Source: Massilia sp. H-1
Lineage (GTDB): Bacteria > Pseudomonadota > Gammaproteobacteria > Burkholderiales > Burkholderiaceae_D
Reading direction: 5' to 3'
DNA length: 64,000 bases
Assembly (NCBI GenBank): GCA_024703915.1
Contig: CP087969.1
Location: 992,001-1,056,000 of the forward strand
Shown: in pieces, positions 1-9,602 of the stretch
How positions within the stretch are numbered: the stretch's first letter is position 1
Layout: every line of letters begins with the position of its first letter
The notes under the pieces: model-generated
Database searches by the model: none
What the model was told of the DNA's origin: nothing
What the model saw: only the letters and a program-made list of their open reading frames with translations
Program-made: the position numbers and the translations under genes

Positions 1-894
1 CTGTCGCACGTGGCGCTGGCGCGCGCCCGCCTCGGACGCTACACGAAGAACGCCTTTCGCGGCGGCGACCAGTCCTTCCGCGAGCGCCACTTCACGCAGG
101 ACGGCAGCGAATTCCAGATCGACCAGGCGCTGCGCGCCCAGGTCAATTTCAGCCAGGGCAACCTGCTCACCATCGATGCCGCCGCCAGCACCGGCCGCTA
201 CGACATCGTTTTCTGCCGCAACCTGCTGATCTATTTTGACGAAGCCACCGCCATGCGGCTGCCATCGCCAGGCTGCGCCTGATGCTGGCCGACGACGGCC
301 TGCTGTTTGTTTAAGCTACGCCGAAGTGCTTAAGCCTTCTGCAGCCAGGGCTTCACGCCCATGCGCGCACCGGGCGCCTTCGCACTGCAAAAGAGCGGCG
401 CAGCGCGGCCCGCAGCGCCGCGCCACTGCCGCCATGCGCGCCGCGGTCCGTGCCGCGCCCAAGGCGCGTCCCGCCAGCCCGGCGCGGCCCGCAGCCAGCC
501 CGGCGGCCGCCCCTGCGCAGCCGGCGCTGCGCCCGGCGCCGCATGCTTGTAAGCACTGACGCCCGCCGCCCTGCTCGAGAAAGCCAGCCGCCTGGCCGAC
601 AGCGGCGACCTGGTCGGCGCCGCCGCCATCTGCCACGGGGTGCTGCGCACCGACCCGGGCGCGGCCGAAGCCTATTTCATCCTCGGCATGGTCAGCGACT
701 GCGAACGCAAGCCGGGCGTGGCCGACGGCTACTGGCGGCGCTGCATCTACCTGCAGCCCGACCACTACCAGGCGCTGTGCCACCTGGCGCTGCTGGCCGA
801 ACAGCAGGGCGACACCAGCCAGGCCGCCGCCCTGCGTCAGCGCGCCGCGCGCGTGTACGGCCGCCACGGCGGCGTCGCCAGGAGCCTGCCATGA
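1..894 (+). CDS. wspC: WspC-type chemoreceptor methyltransferase (CheR + TPR), 5'-truncated
   Basis: C-terminal part of a CheR-family SAM-dependent methyltransferase that methylates glutamates of the Wsp receptor. The CheR motif YDIVFCRNLLIYFDEAT is readable near 200-250, then LMLADDGLLF and a PGAFALQK end of the catalytic domain. An Ala/Pro-rich linker (about 400-550) leads to TPR-like helices (about 590-890, AAAICHGVLRTDPGAAEAYF), the domain order of WspC. The window starts inside the gene. The frame is broken near 253, 311-316 and 329-336 and by an in-frame stop at 550; the two at 311 and 329 are GCCGGC-type artefacts (TTTAAGC, CTTAAGCC). The stop at 892-894 overlaps the next start as ATGA. 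Operon position before a CheW-like gene supports the name. Confidence 0.85.
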
Positions 895-1564
895 GCATGG
901 ACGAGAACCTGGTGCTGACGGACTGCTGGAACCGGATCGGCGTATCCGGCGACCAGAGCTGCCCCAAGCTCGATCAGCACATCCACTGCCGCAACTGCGA
1001 GGTGTATCTTAAGCGCGGCGCGCAACAACCTGCAACGCCCCGTGAACGACGGCTACCGCGAACAATGGGCCGCCCTGCTGCGCGAGCCGGAACAGTCGCG
1101 CGCGCGACGACAGCTCGGCCCTCGTGTTTCGCATCGGACGCGAGTGGCTGGCCTTGCCCTCGTCCGTGGTCGACGCGGTCGCGCCCGAGGCCGCGCCGCA
1201 CCGCCTGCCGCACCGCGCCAGCGCCGCCCTGCTCGGCGTGGTCAATGTCGGCGGCAAGCTCTATCCGGCCGTCTCGCTGGCCGCGCTGCTCGGCATCGAC
1301 ACGGCGGACGCGCCTAAGGCGGACGGCCGCCACACCTTCGCGCGCCTGGTGGTGGTGCGCTGGGAAGGCCAGGCCTACGCCCTGCCCGCGGCCGACCTGC
1401 ATGGCATCCTGCGCTATCCGGCGCGCAGCGCCAGGCCCCCGGCGGCCACCATCAACAAGGGACTCGACCGCTTCCTGACCGGCGTGCTGACCCACGATGG
1501 CATGCACATCGGCGTGCTCGACGCCCAGCTGGTGGGACACCAGATGGCGAGGCTGCTGCGATGA
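891..1564 (+). CDS. wspD: WspD-type CheW adaptor protein
   Basis: CheW-family scaffold coupling the receptor to the WspE kinase. The N-terminus (CWNRIGVSGDQSCPKLDQH, then a Cys-rich HCRNCEVY) is typical of WspD rather than plain CheW. The CheW fold follows from about 1124 (VFRIGREWLALPSSVVDAV, LGVVNVGGKLYPAVSLAALLG). Two frame breaks: a GCCGGC-type artefact at 1011-1017 (CTTAAGC) and an extra base in the GC alternation around 1098-1110. The start overlaps the wspC stop and the stop overlaps the wspE start (ATGA at both ends), so translation is coupled. About 223 residues when repaired. Confidence 0.88.
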
Positions 1565-3880
1565 GCCACGATCCGAACGACCTGTCGCAGTTCTCCATGA
1601 TGGACCTGTTCCGCATGGAGGCGGACGGCCAGACCCAGATCCTGACCGATGGCCTGCTCGCGCTCGAGCGCGGCGGCGCCGCGGCCCGGATCGAACCGAT
1701 GATGCGCGCCGCCCACTCGATCAAGGGTGCGGCCGCCATCGTCGGCCTCGACCCGGTGGTGCAGCTCGCGCACGCCATGGAAGACGCCTTCATCGCCGCG
1801 CAGAACAAGCTGCTCGAACTGAGCGCCGCGCGCGTCGATCTGCTGCTGGCCGGGGTCGACCTGATCGCCCAGGTCGCGCAGCAGCCCGAGAGCGACGTGG
1901 CGGCCTGGCTGGAACAGCATGCCGAGCGCATTGCCGCCCTGGTCGACGCCACCGGCGCCATCGCCCAGCTGCAAGGCGCGCCGGGCGGCGCTGGGGCCGA
2001 GGATGAAGACGAAATGGCCGCCGCGATGGCCGCCATGACGGCGCTGGACACGTCGGTGCAGGCGGCGGCTACCGAACCGGCCGCCGAACCGGCCGCCGAG
2101 CAGGCCGCCGCGCAGGCCGCCGTCAGGGCGCCGCTGGCCCAGGCCGCGCGCGCCCAGGCGCACAACTTCGACCGCCTGCTGGCCCTGGCCAGCGAATCGC
2201 GCATCAACGCGCACCAGCTGCATCCCTTCATCGCCCAGCTGCAGCGCTTCAAGCGCAACCAGGGCGCGCTGTTCCAGGCCATGGAGCAGCTGCACGACGC
2301 CATCCTCAAGGACGGCGATCCGGGCCTGATCGACAAGTCGACCCAGACCGTGCAAAGGCCCATCCGCTCAAGCAGTTCGTGCTCGAGCACATGGCCGATA
2401 TCGAAAGCTACGAACGGCGCCTGCTGGTCGGATCCTCGAGCATGGTCGACGAAGTGCTCACGCTACGCATGCGCCCGTTCCACGACGGCGTGCAGCCCTT
2501 CCCGCGCATGGTGCGCGACCTGGCGCGCAGCCTGGGCAAGGAAGCGCAGCTGATCATCAGCGGCGAAGACACCCTGGTCGACCGCGACATCCTGGCCCGC
2601 ATCGAAAGCCCGCTCAATCACATGCTGCGCAATGCCGTCGACCACGGCATCGAAACACCGGCCGAACGCGCCGCCATGCAAGAGAGCCCGCTCGGCACGA
2701 TCACGCTCGAGGCGCGCCACCGGGCCTAAGCATGCTGAGCATCGAACTGCGCGACGACGGCCGCGGGGTCGACCTGGAACGGATCCGCGCCAGCGTCGTG
2801 CGCCGCAAGATGGCCAGCAACGACATGGCCGCCGCCATGTCGGCGCCCGAACTGATGGAGTTCCTGTTCCTGCTTAGGCCTTCAGCCTGGAAGGAAACGA
2901 CCAGCGAAATCTCCGGTCGCGGGGTGGGCCTGGACATCGTGCACCAGGCCATCCGCGAACAAAACGGCACGGTGCGGGTCGAGTCCGAACCGGGCCAGGG
3001 CTTCCGCACCTCGATCACCCTGCCGCTCACGCAATCGGTGGTGCGCGCCTCGTGGTCGACATCCAGAGCGAAGCCTACGCGATCCCGATCGTCAAGGTCG
3101 AACGCGTACTCAAGCTCGCCCCGGCCGACATCCACACGCTGGAAAACAAGCAGTTCTTCGACTTCGGCGGCGAACATATCGGGCTCGTCTCGGCCGCCCA
3201 GGTGCTGGAACTGGGGCAGCTGGTGCAGGCGGCCGACGAACTGGCCGTGGTCGTGATCGGCTCCGGGCTGCGCCGCTACGCGCTGGTGGTGGACACCATC
3301 CGCGGCGAACAAAGCCTGGCCGTGCAGGGCCTGGACCAGATCTTCGGCAAGCTGCGCGACATCAGCTCGGCCGCCCTGCTCGACGACGGCGCCCCGGTCC
3401 TGATCCTGGACGTGCCCGACCTGCTGCTGTCGATCGACAAGCTGCTCGGCGAAGGCGCGCTGCACCAGCTCTCGGGCGAACGCGGCAGCGAAGGCGGCCA
3501 AGGTCAAGCGCATCCTGGTGGTGGACGACTCGCTGACCGTGCGCGAGATGGAACGCAAGCTGCTGCACGGACGCGGCTACCAGGTCGACATCGCCATCGA
3601 TGGCATCGACGGCTGGAACGTCGTCAGGAGCGGCGACTACGACCTGGTGATCACCGACGTCGACATGCCGCGCATGGACGGCATCGAACTGGTCGCCCTG
3701 ATCAAGAAAGACCTGCACCTGCACCAGACGCCGGTCATGATCGTCTCCTACAAGGACCGCGCCGAAGACCGCGCGCGGCATGAGCGCTTAGCGCCGACTA
3801 CTACCTGACCAAGGGCAGCTTCCACGACGAGACCCTGCTCGACGCCGTGTTCGACCTGATCGGCGAGGCTTGGCGCATGA
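1561..3880 (+). CDS. wspE: WspE hybrid CheA histidine kinase / receiver
   Basis: Signal kinase of the Wsp system; expected to phosphorylate WspR (diguanylate cyclase) and WspF (methylesterase). Domains in order: Hpt with the phospho-accepting His in AHSIKGAAAIVG (about 1710), an Ala/Glu-rich linker (1980-2150), dimerisation and HATPase domains (NHMLRNAVDHGIE, ELRDDGRGVDLERI, SGRGVGLDIV), a CheW-like domain (about 3050-3450, SEAYAIPIVKVERVL), and a C-terminal receiver (RILVVDDSLTVRE, phospho-Asp in ITDVDMPRMDG). Breaks at 2724-2731 (GCCTAAGC), about 2874-2880, 3786-3792 (GCTTAGC) and 3868-3874 (GCTTGGC) are GCCGGC-type; a few others are single-base. Repair of the last puts the stop TGA at 3878-3880, overlapping wspF. 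Confidence 0.92.
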
Positions 3881-4895
3881 AGATCGGCATCGCCAACGAC
3901 GTGGCGATGGCAGCCGAAGCGCTGCGGCGGGTGGTCGCGGCCACCACCGAGCACCAGGTCGTATGGATCGCGCGCACCGGCCTGGAGGCGGTGCGCATGT
4001 GCGCCGAACAGCGGCCCGACCTGATCCTGATGGACCTGAACATGCCGGAACTGGACGGCGTCGAAAGGACGCGCCAAATCATGGAACGCTCGCCGTGCGC
4101 GATCCTGGTCGTCACCGGCGCCCCGCAGGACAACGTGAGCCAGGTGTTTCGCGCCCTGGGCGCGGGCGCGCTCGACGTCACCGCCACCCCGATCCTGGCT
4201 AGGCGCCATCGGCGGCGACAGCGCCCTGCTGGCCAAGATCAAGACCATCGGCAAGCTGGTCAAGGCCAGCCGCGCCGAGCCGAAAGTCCAGCGCACGGCG
4301 CCCGACGGCGGGGCGGCCGTGCGCCACCTGCTGGCCATCGGCGCCTCCACCGGCGGACCGGTGGCCGTGGCCCACATCCTGGCGCAATGGACGCCCCCGG
4401 CCTACACCGCCATCGTCGTGGTGCAGCACATCGACGAAAACTTCGGCGCCTATTTCGCCAAGTGGCTGGGCGAGCACACCGCCATTCCCGTCAAGGTGAT
4501 CGAGGACGGCGACCCGCTCGAGCCGGACTGCGTGCAGATCGCGCGCACCAACGACCATCTCACGCTCAATGCCCGCCACCGCCTGCACTACGCGGGCGAG
4601 CCGCGCGACTACCCGTACCGGCCCTCGGTCGACGTGTTCTTCGACTGCGTCGCGCGCCACTGGGCGGGCGAGGCCACCGGCGTGCTGCTGACCGGGATGG
4701 GGCGCGACAGCGCGGCCTAAGCCTGCTCGCCATGCGCCAGGCCTAAGCAAGACCACCATCGCCCAGGACCAGGCCAGCAGCGCCGTGTACGGCATGCCGC
4801 GCGCGGCGGCCGACATCGGCGCGGCCCAGCACATCCTCTCGCTCGACCAGATCAAGCGCATGCTGCGCAGCCGGAGCGTGCCAAAGCTGTCATAA
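3877..4895 (+). CDS. wspF: WspF CheB-type protein-glutamate methylesterase
   Basis: Receiver plus CheB methylesterase; removes methyl groups from the Wsp receptor. It is the negative arm of the pathway, and loss of WspF in pseudomonads gives high c-di-GMP wrinkly colonies. Seen: receiver phospho-Asp in LILMDLNMPELDG; catalytic triad segments IGASTGGP (Ser), VVVQHIDENFG (His) and LLTGMGRDSA (Asp). GCCGGC-type breaks at 4198-4204 (GCTAGGC), 4715-4722 and 4741-4748 (both GCCTAAGC); repairing them gives SAAGLLAMRQAGKTTIAQD, the standard CheB ending. The start overlaps the wspE stop; TAA is at 4893-4895. Confidence 0.92.
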
Positions 4896-4927
4896 TGTCC
4901 CGTAAAATTTTTTCGACAAAGTACATC

Positions 4928-5945
4928 ATGCCGCAAGAGAGTCAGACCAGCCCAGAGGCGCCAGCGCCCATGACCGATTACAAGGTGCGCGTTTTGCTGG
5001 TCGACGACCAGCGCATGATCGGCGAGGCGGTGCGCCGGATGCTGGGGCCGGACATCGAATTTCACTTCGTCAGCGAGGCCAGTGAAGCCGAAGCGGCCGC
5101 CGTGCGCCTGTGCCCCACCGTGATCCTGCAAGACCTGGTCATGCCCGACATCGACGGCTTCGCGCTGATCGAAGCCTACCGCGCCAACAGCGCCCTGCGC
5201 GAGGTGCCCGTGATCGTCCTGTCGTCCAAGGAAGACGCCCAGCTCAAGGCCCACAGCTTCGCCGTCGGCGCCAACGACTACATCCCCAAGCTGCCCGACA
5301 AGCTCGAACTGGTGGCGCGCGTGCGCTATCACTCGGCTAAGCTACATCAGCGCCATGCAGCGCGACGAAGCGTTCCGCGCGCTGGCTGAAAGCCGCCAGG
5401 AACTGGCGCGCGCCAATGTCGAACTGCAGCGGATGGCCGCGCTCGACGCCCTCACCGGCATCGCCAACCGGCGCGCCCTGGACGACACGCTGGCGGCCGA
5501 ATGGCTGCGCGCCCAGCGCGACCAGCGTCCGCTGTCGCTGCTGATCGCCGACATCGACTGCTTCAAGGGATTCAACGACAACTACGGCCACCCGGCGGGC
5601 GACCTGTGTCTGAAAAAGTGGCGGCCGTGCTGACCGAGAACCTCAAGCGTCCGGCCGACCTGGCCGCGCGCTACGGCGGCGAAGAATTTGCCATCGTCCT
5701 GCCGGACACCCCGGCCGAAGGCGCGCTGGCGCTGGCCGAAGCCTGCCGCAGCCACCTGGCCGCGCTCGGCATTGCCAACCAGGCCGCGCCGCGCGGGGTT
5801 GTCACCATGTCGGTCGGCGTCGCCACGCTGGTGCTTGGCGCCGGGCGACGCGCTCGCGCAGCTGGTCGCGCTGGCCGACGCCGCCCTGTATCAAGCCAAG
5901 AACGGCGGGCGCGACCGCGTCGGCCAGAGTCCCATCACCCCCTAA
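4928..5945 (+). CDS. wspR: WspR response regulator diguanylate cyclase (REC-GGDEF)
   Basis: Makes c-di-GMP when its receiver is phosphorylated. Receiver ([16 protein letters not shown], phospho-Asp region [12 protein letters not shown]), a short helical stalk, then GGDEF with the active signature GGEEF and an upstream RPAD that fits the inhibitory I-site RxxD. The closest family picture is Pseudomonas WspR (same LPD...VARIRYHS and [10 protein letters not shown] contexts). Breaks at 5336-5342 (GCTAAGC), about 5610 and 5840; the first is GCCGGC-type. Start chosen at 4928 because the leader [14 protein letters not shown] resembles the WspR leader; an in-frame ATG at 4895 overlapping the wspF stop is an alternative. 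Confidence 0.9.
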
Positions 5946-5953
5946 GGAGCGCC

Positions 5954-6265
5954 ATGAGCGAGCTGCACAACGTCACCCTCACCAAGAAATCGAACGTCTA
6001 CTTCGACGGCAAATGCGTCTCGCACACGGTCGTGCTGGCCGACGGCACGCGCAAGACGGTGGGCGTGATATTCCCCTCCTCGCTGACCTTCAACACGGGC
6101 GCGCCGGAAACCATGGAACTGATCTCCGGCAAATGCCGCGTGCGCCAGGCGGGCGCGAGCGACTGGCAGCTGTACGAAGGCGGCCAATCGTTCGACGTCC
6201 CCGGCAACAGCAGCTCCGACATCGACACCCTCGAACTGCTCGACTACGTCTGCCACTTCGCCTGA
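5954..6265 (+). CDS. ppnP: pyrimidine/purine nucleoside phosphorylase (DUF1255/YaiE family)
   Basis: Small cupin-like nucleoside phosphorylase acting on several purine and pyrimidine nucleosides. 103 residues, close to the family norm of about 95-105. Conserved stretches SNVYFDGKCVSHTV, GVIFPSSLTFNTGAPETMEL and FDVPGNSSSDI are recognisable. A strong AAGGAG precedes the ATG, and the gene begins 8 bases after wspR, so it may ride on the wsp transcript although no functional link is obvious. Uninterrupted: it carries no broken GCCGGC. Confidence 0.93.
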   Translation: MSELHNVTLTKKSNVYFDGKCVSHTVVLADGTRKTVGVIFPSSLTFNTGAPETMELISGKCRVRQAGASDWQLYEGGQSFDVPGNSSSDIDTLELLDYVCHFA

Positions 6266-6271
6266 ACCCCG

Positions 6272-6390
6272 GGCTCAGACCTGAAATTGTTTTTTAATCA
6301 GGGGTCAGACCTCAATTCCGAAACAATTTCAGAATTGAGGTCTGACCCCGATTGTGAAATTGTTGCGGAATTGAGGTCTGACCCCGATTG
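6272..6390. repeat. intergenic palindromic repeat cluster (REP-like)
   Basis: GGGGTCAGACCTCAATTC at 6301-6318 has its exact reverse complement at 6332-6349 (18 of 18), and that arm recurs directly at 6368-6385, in both copies followed by CGATTGTG. A degraded copy (CTCAGACCTGAAATTGT) lies at 6274-6290. The unit sits between the convergent genes ppnP and murB, so the hairpin could also act as a bidirectional transcript end. It resembles dispersed extragenic palindromes; no transposase is adjacent. Confidence 0.85.
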
Positions 6391-6398
6391 TGGGGAAA

Positions 6399-7427
6399 CT
6401 AAATGAAGACGGGCTCGGTCTCGAGGGCGACGCCGTAGCGGGCCTGGACGTCGGCCTGGATCGCGCGCGCAGCGCGACCACGTCGGCGCCGCGCGCGCCG
6501 CCGTTGTTGACCAGCACCAGCGCCTGCTTCGGATACACGCCCGCCGCGCCCATGCTCCGCCCTTTCCAGCCGCACTGGTCGATCAGCCAGCCTACCGCCA
6601 GCTTTCGCTGCCGTCGGGCTGGACATGGTGCACCAGCGCCGGATAGGCGGCCAGCAATTGCGCGCACTGCGCCGCGCTGACCACGGGATTCTTGAAGAAG
6701 CTGCTTAGGCGTTGCCGATCACGGCCGGATCGGGCAGCTTGCGCTGGCGAATCGCCACCACCAGCTCGCTCACCTGGCGCGCAGTCGGCGCCGCCAGTCC
6801 CGCGTCCTGCACCGCCTGCGCCAGTTCGCCGTAACGCAAGTTCGGTTCCCACGCGTCGGGCAGCGCGAAGGTGACGTCGACAATCACCAGGTCCTTGCCC
6901 CCTTCATGCTTGAACACGCTGTCGTGGTAGCCGAAGCGGCAGGCCGCCGCGTCCATCGTGCGCAGCGCGCCGCTGGCCATGTCGAACACGGTCAGCGCAT
7001 GGAACACGTCCTTCACTTCGGTGCCGTAGGCGCCAATGTTCTGGATCGGGGCGGCGCCCACCGTGCCGGGAATGAGCGACATGTTTTCCAGCCCGCCCAG
7101 CCCCTGATCGAGCGTCCACTGCACGAAGCCATGCCAGTTCTCGCCGCCGCCGCAGCGCACCAGCGTGCGCCCGCCTACCTGCCCCACCACGGCCTTGCCG
7201 CCAATGGCCATGTGCAGCACCAGCGCGTCGACGTCGCCGGTCAGGACGATGTTGCTGCCGCCGCCAAGCAGCAGGCGCGGCAGGGCCGCGAGGGCCGGAT
7301 CGGCCATCACGGCGGCCAGCTGGGCTACCGCCTCGATGCGCAGATAAGCGCGGGCGCGGGCGGCGATACCGAAGGTGTTGAGGGCCTGGAGCGGGAAATC
7401 GGGGACGATGGGGAGAGATGTTTGCAT
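6399..7427 (-). CDS. murB: UDP-N-acetylenolpyruvoylglucosamine reductase
   Basis: NADPH- and FAD-dependent reduction of the enolpyruvyl group to give UDP-MurNAc, the second committed step of peptidoglycan synthesis. Type I MurB of about 342 residues. FAD-binding features: [10 protein letters not shown] at the N-terminus, [42 protein letters not shown]. The C-terminal domain has the catalytic-Ser segment [11 protein letters not shown] and the [10 protein letters not shown] motif. Breaks: 6703-6710 (GCTTAGGC, a GCCGGC artefact exactly at NAG-SFFKNP) and near 6590-6610 (a missing A plus a second corrupted GCCGGC). Essential, so the breaks are not real. Convergent with ppnP. Confidence 0.93.
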
Positions 7428-7554
7428 AAGTTACCGTGGTTTTCGTCGATTATAGGGGCAATCGGGGAAAAAACGGCCTGAAACAGGGGCTGGCGCGCCG
7501 TTGTCCGTTAAAATATCGGCATTCACCATTTCGCAAGTTAAAAGGAAAGCCACT

Positions 7555-8037
7555 ATGCCGTCGTTTGATGTCGTCTCCGAAGCAGACATGATCGAAGTGA
7601 AAAACGCTGTCGAACAATCGAACAAGGAAATCACGACCCGCTTCGATTTCAAGGGCAGCTCCGCCAAGGTCGACCAGAAGGACACGGAACTGACGGCCTT
7701 CGCCGATTCCGATTTCCAGCTCTCGCAAGTGCGCGACGTCCTGATCAACAAGCTGTCCAAGCGCAAGGTCGACGTGCGCTTCCTCGACGAAGGCAAGATC
7801 GACAAGATCGGCGGCGACAAGGTCAAGCAAGTCATCAAGGTCAAGAACGGGATCGAAACCGAGGACGCGAAAAAAATCGTCAAGATCATCAAGGACAGCA
7901 AGATGAAGGTCCAGGCCAGCATCCAGGGCGAATCGGTGCGCGTGACCGGCGCCAAGCGCGACGACCTGCAGGCGGCCATGGCCATGCTGCGCAAGGATGT
8001 CGACATGCCGCTCGAGTTCAATAATTTCCACGATTGA
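7555..8037 (+). CDS. yajQ: YajQ family nucleotide-binding protein
   Basis: 160-residue protein of the UPF0234/YajQ family; members bind nucleotides, and some bind c-di-GMP and act with transcription factors. Begins [21 protein letters not shown], the family hallmark, and keeps TTRFDFKGS and LPLEFNNF-like ends. Start at 7555 is preceded by AAAGGAAAG; upstream in-frame codons are not family-like. No frame breaks. The 115 bases after it, up to 8152, hold only a spacer and the next promoter. Confidence 0.95.
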   Translation: MPSFDVVSEADMIEVKNAVEQSNKEITTRFDFKGSSAKVDQKDTELTAFADSDFQLSQVRDVLINKLSKRKVDVRFLDEGKIDKIGGDKVKQVIKVKNGIETEDAKKIVKIIKDSKMKVQASIQGESVRVTGAKRDDLQAAMAMLRKDVDMPLEFNNFHD

Positions 8038-8152
8038 GCCTGCATCCAAATTGCACGTAGGAACGTATACCCTCCCGGGAGCCTGTGCGGCCTTGGGGTA
8101 GAATTGAAGCTGCGCACTGCGCACCGCCAAACTCGGTAGTCTAAGGATAGCA

Positions 8153-9402
8153 ATGAAACGTGTTGATGATTTCCGCCTGCGTCTGGGCAACAAGGAATAT
8201 GTGCCCATCATGATCGGCGGCATGGGCGTCGATATTTCGACCTCGGAACTGGCGCTCGAAGCGGCACGCCTGGGCGGCATTGGCCATATCTCGGATGCGA
8301 TGGTGGAAGACGTGTCGGACCGCAAGTTCGACACCAGCTACGTCAAAGACAAGACCAAGACCTACAAGTTCAACATCAACAATATGGACAAGGCGGTGGT
8401 GCAGTTCGACCTGGCCCGCCTGGCCGATGCGACCCGCCGCCACGTGGGTGCGACCATGGCCGCCAAGCAAGGCGATGGCCTGATCTTCGTGAACTGCATG
8501 GAAAAGCTGACCATGAACGCGCCCAAGGAAACCTTGCGCACGCGCCTGTCGGCCGCGCTCGACGCCAAGGCATCGACGGCATCACCATGTCGGCTAAGCC
8601 TGCACCTCGGTTCCTTCGCCCTGATCGCCGACCACCCGCGCTTCCACGACGCCAAGCTGGGCATCATCGTCTCTTCCGTGCGCGCGTGCAACTGTTCCTG
8701 CGCAAAATCTCGCGCCTGGACCGCCTGCCCGACTACATCATCGTCGAAGGCCCGCTGGTAAGCAGGCCACCTCGGCTTCGGCATGGACTGGAAAGACTAC
8801 GACCTGCACACCATCATGGACGAGATCCATGCCTTCATGAAAACCGAAGGCCTGACCATCCCCCTGATCGCAGTGGCACAGGCATCTTCACCGGTTCGGA
8901 CGCGGTCGGCTTCCTGGAAAAAGGCAGCCGGCGGCGTGCAGGTGGCGACCCGCTTCACCATCACCCACGAGTGCGGCCTGCCCGACGACGTCAAGCAGGA
9001 ATACGTGCGCGCCACCGAAGACGACATCGTCGTCAACGGCATTTCGCCGACCGGCTACCCGATGCGCATGCTCAAAAGCACGCCCGCGATCGGCGCTTAA
9101 GCATCCGCCCGGGCTGCGAATCGTATGGCTATCTGCTCGATGCGACCGGCAATTGCTCCTACATCAATTCGTACAACCGCGAAGTGCTGGCCCATCCGGA
9201 AGCCAAGACCGTGGTGGTGATGGACAAGACGTGCCTGTGCACCCACATGCGCAACTTCAAGTGCTGGACCTGCGGCCATTACACCTACCGCCTGAAGGAC
9301 ACCACCCGCAAGAACGCGGACGGTAGCTACCAGATGTTGTCGGCAGAACATGTGTTCAAGGACTACCAGTTCAGCACCGACAACCAGATCGCCCTGCCGT
9401 AA
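8153..9402 (+). CDS. nitronate monooxygenase-like FMN TIM-barrel protein
   Basis: Flavin-dependent TIM barrel of the nitronate monooxygenase / 2-nitropropane dioxygenase superfamily (I cannot fix the substrate). Seen: IMIGGMGVDISTSELALEAARLGGIGHIS at the N-terminus (split over two strands), the phosphate-binding IPLIAAGGIFTGSDAV and GAGGVQVATRF, and a long C-terminal extension with DKTCLCTHMRNFKCWTCG, two close Cys pairs. Frame breaks at about 8570, 8593-8599 (GCTAAGC), 8757-8763 (GGTAAGC), about 8875, 8926 (extra A before an intact GCCGGC) and 9095-9102 (GCTTAAGC); repair gives one continuous protein of about 410 residues. Ribosome site AAGGAT before 8153. Stands alone. Confidence 0.85.
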
Positions 9403-9602
9403 GGCAAGTTGGCGCCAGGCCACCCTGGCGCAGTCCATTCCCGCATTTATGCAGCCTGTCGCATACAGGGTGACGGGGCGCCAGCCCCGGTTTAAAGTTG
9501 CATCATCCCAACACGGGCGCCACCGGCGCAGCGTGTTTTGCAACCAGGCGGACGCGGAGCAGTTACACTCCGCCATCCCCTACAGATGATGGATCCGGCA
9601 CC

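Noticed and set aside
9412..9431. Hairpin GCGCCAGG/CCTGGCGC after the flavoprotein gene as terminator
   Set aside because: Good 8-bp stem but no T run on either side.
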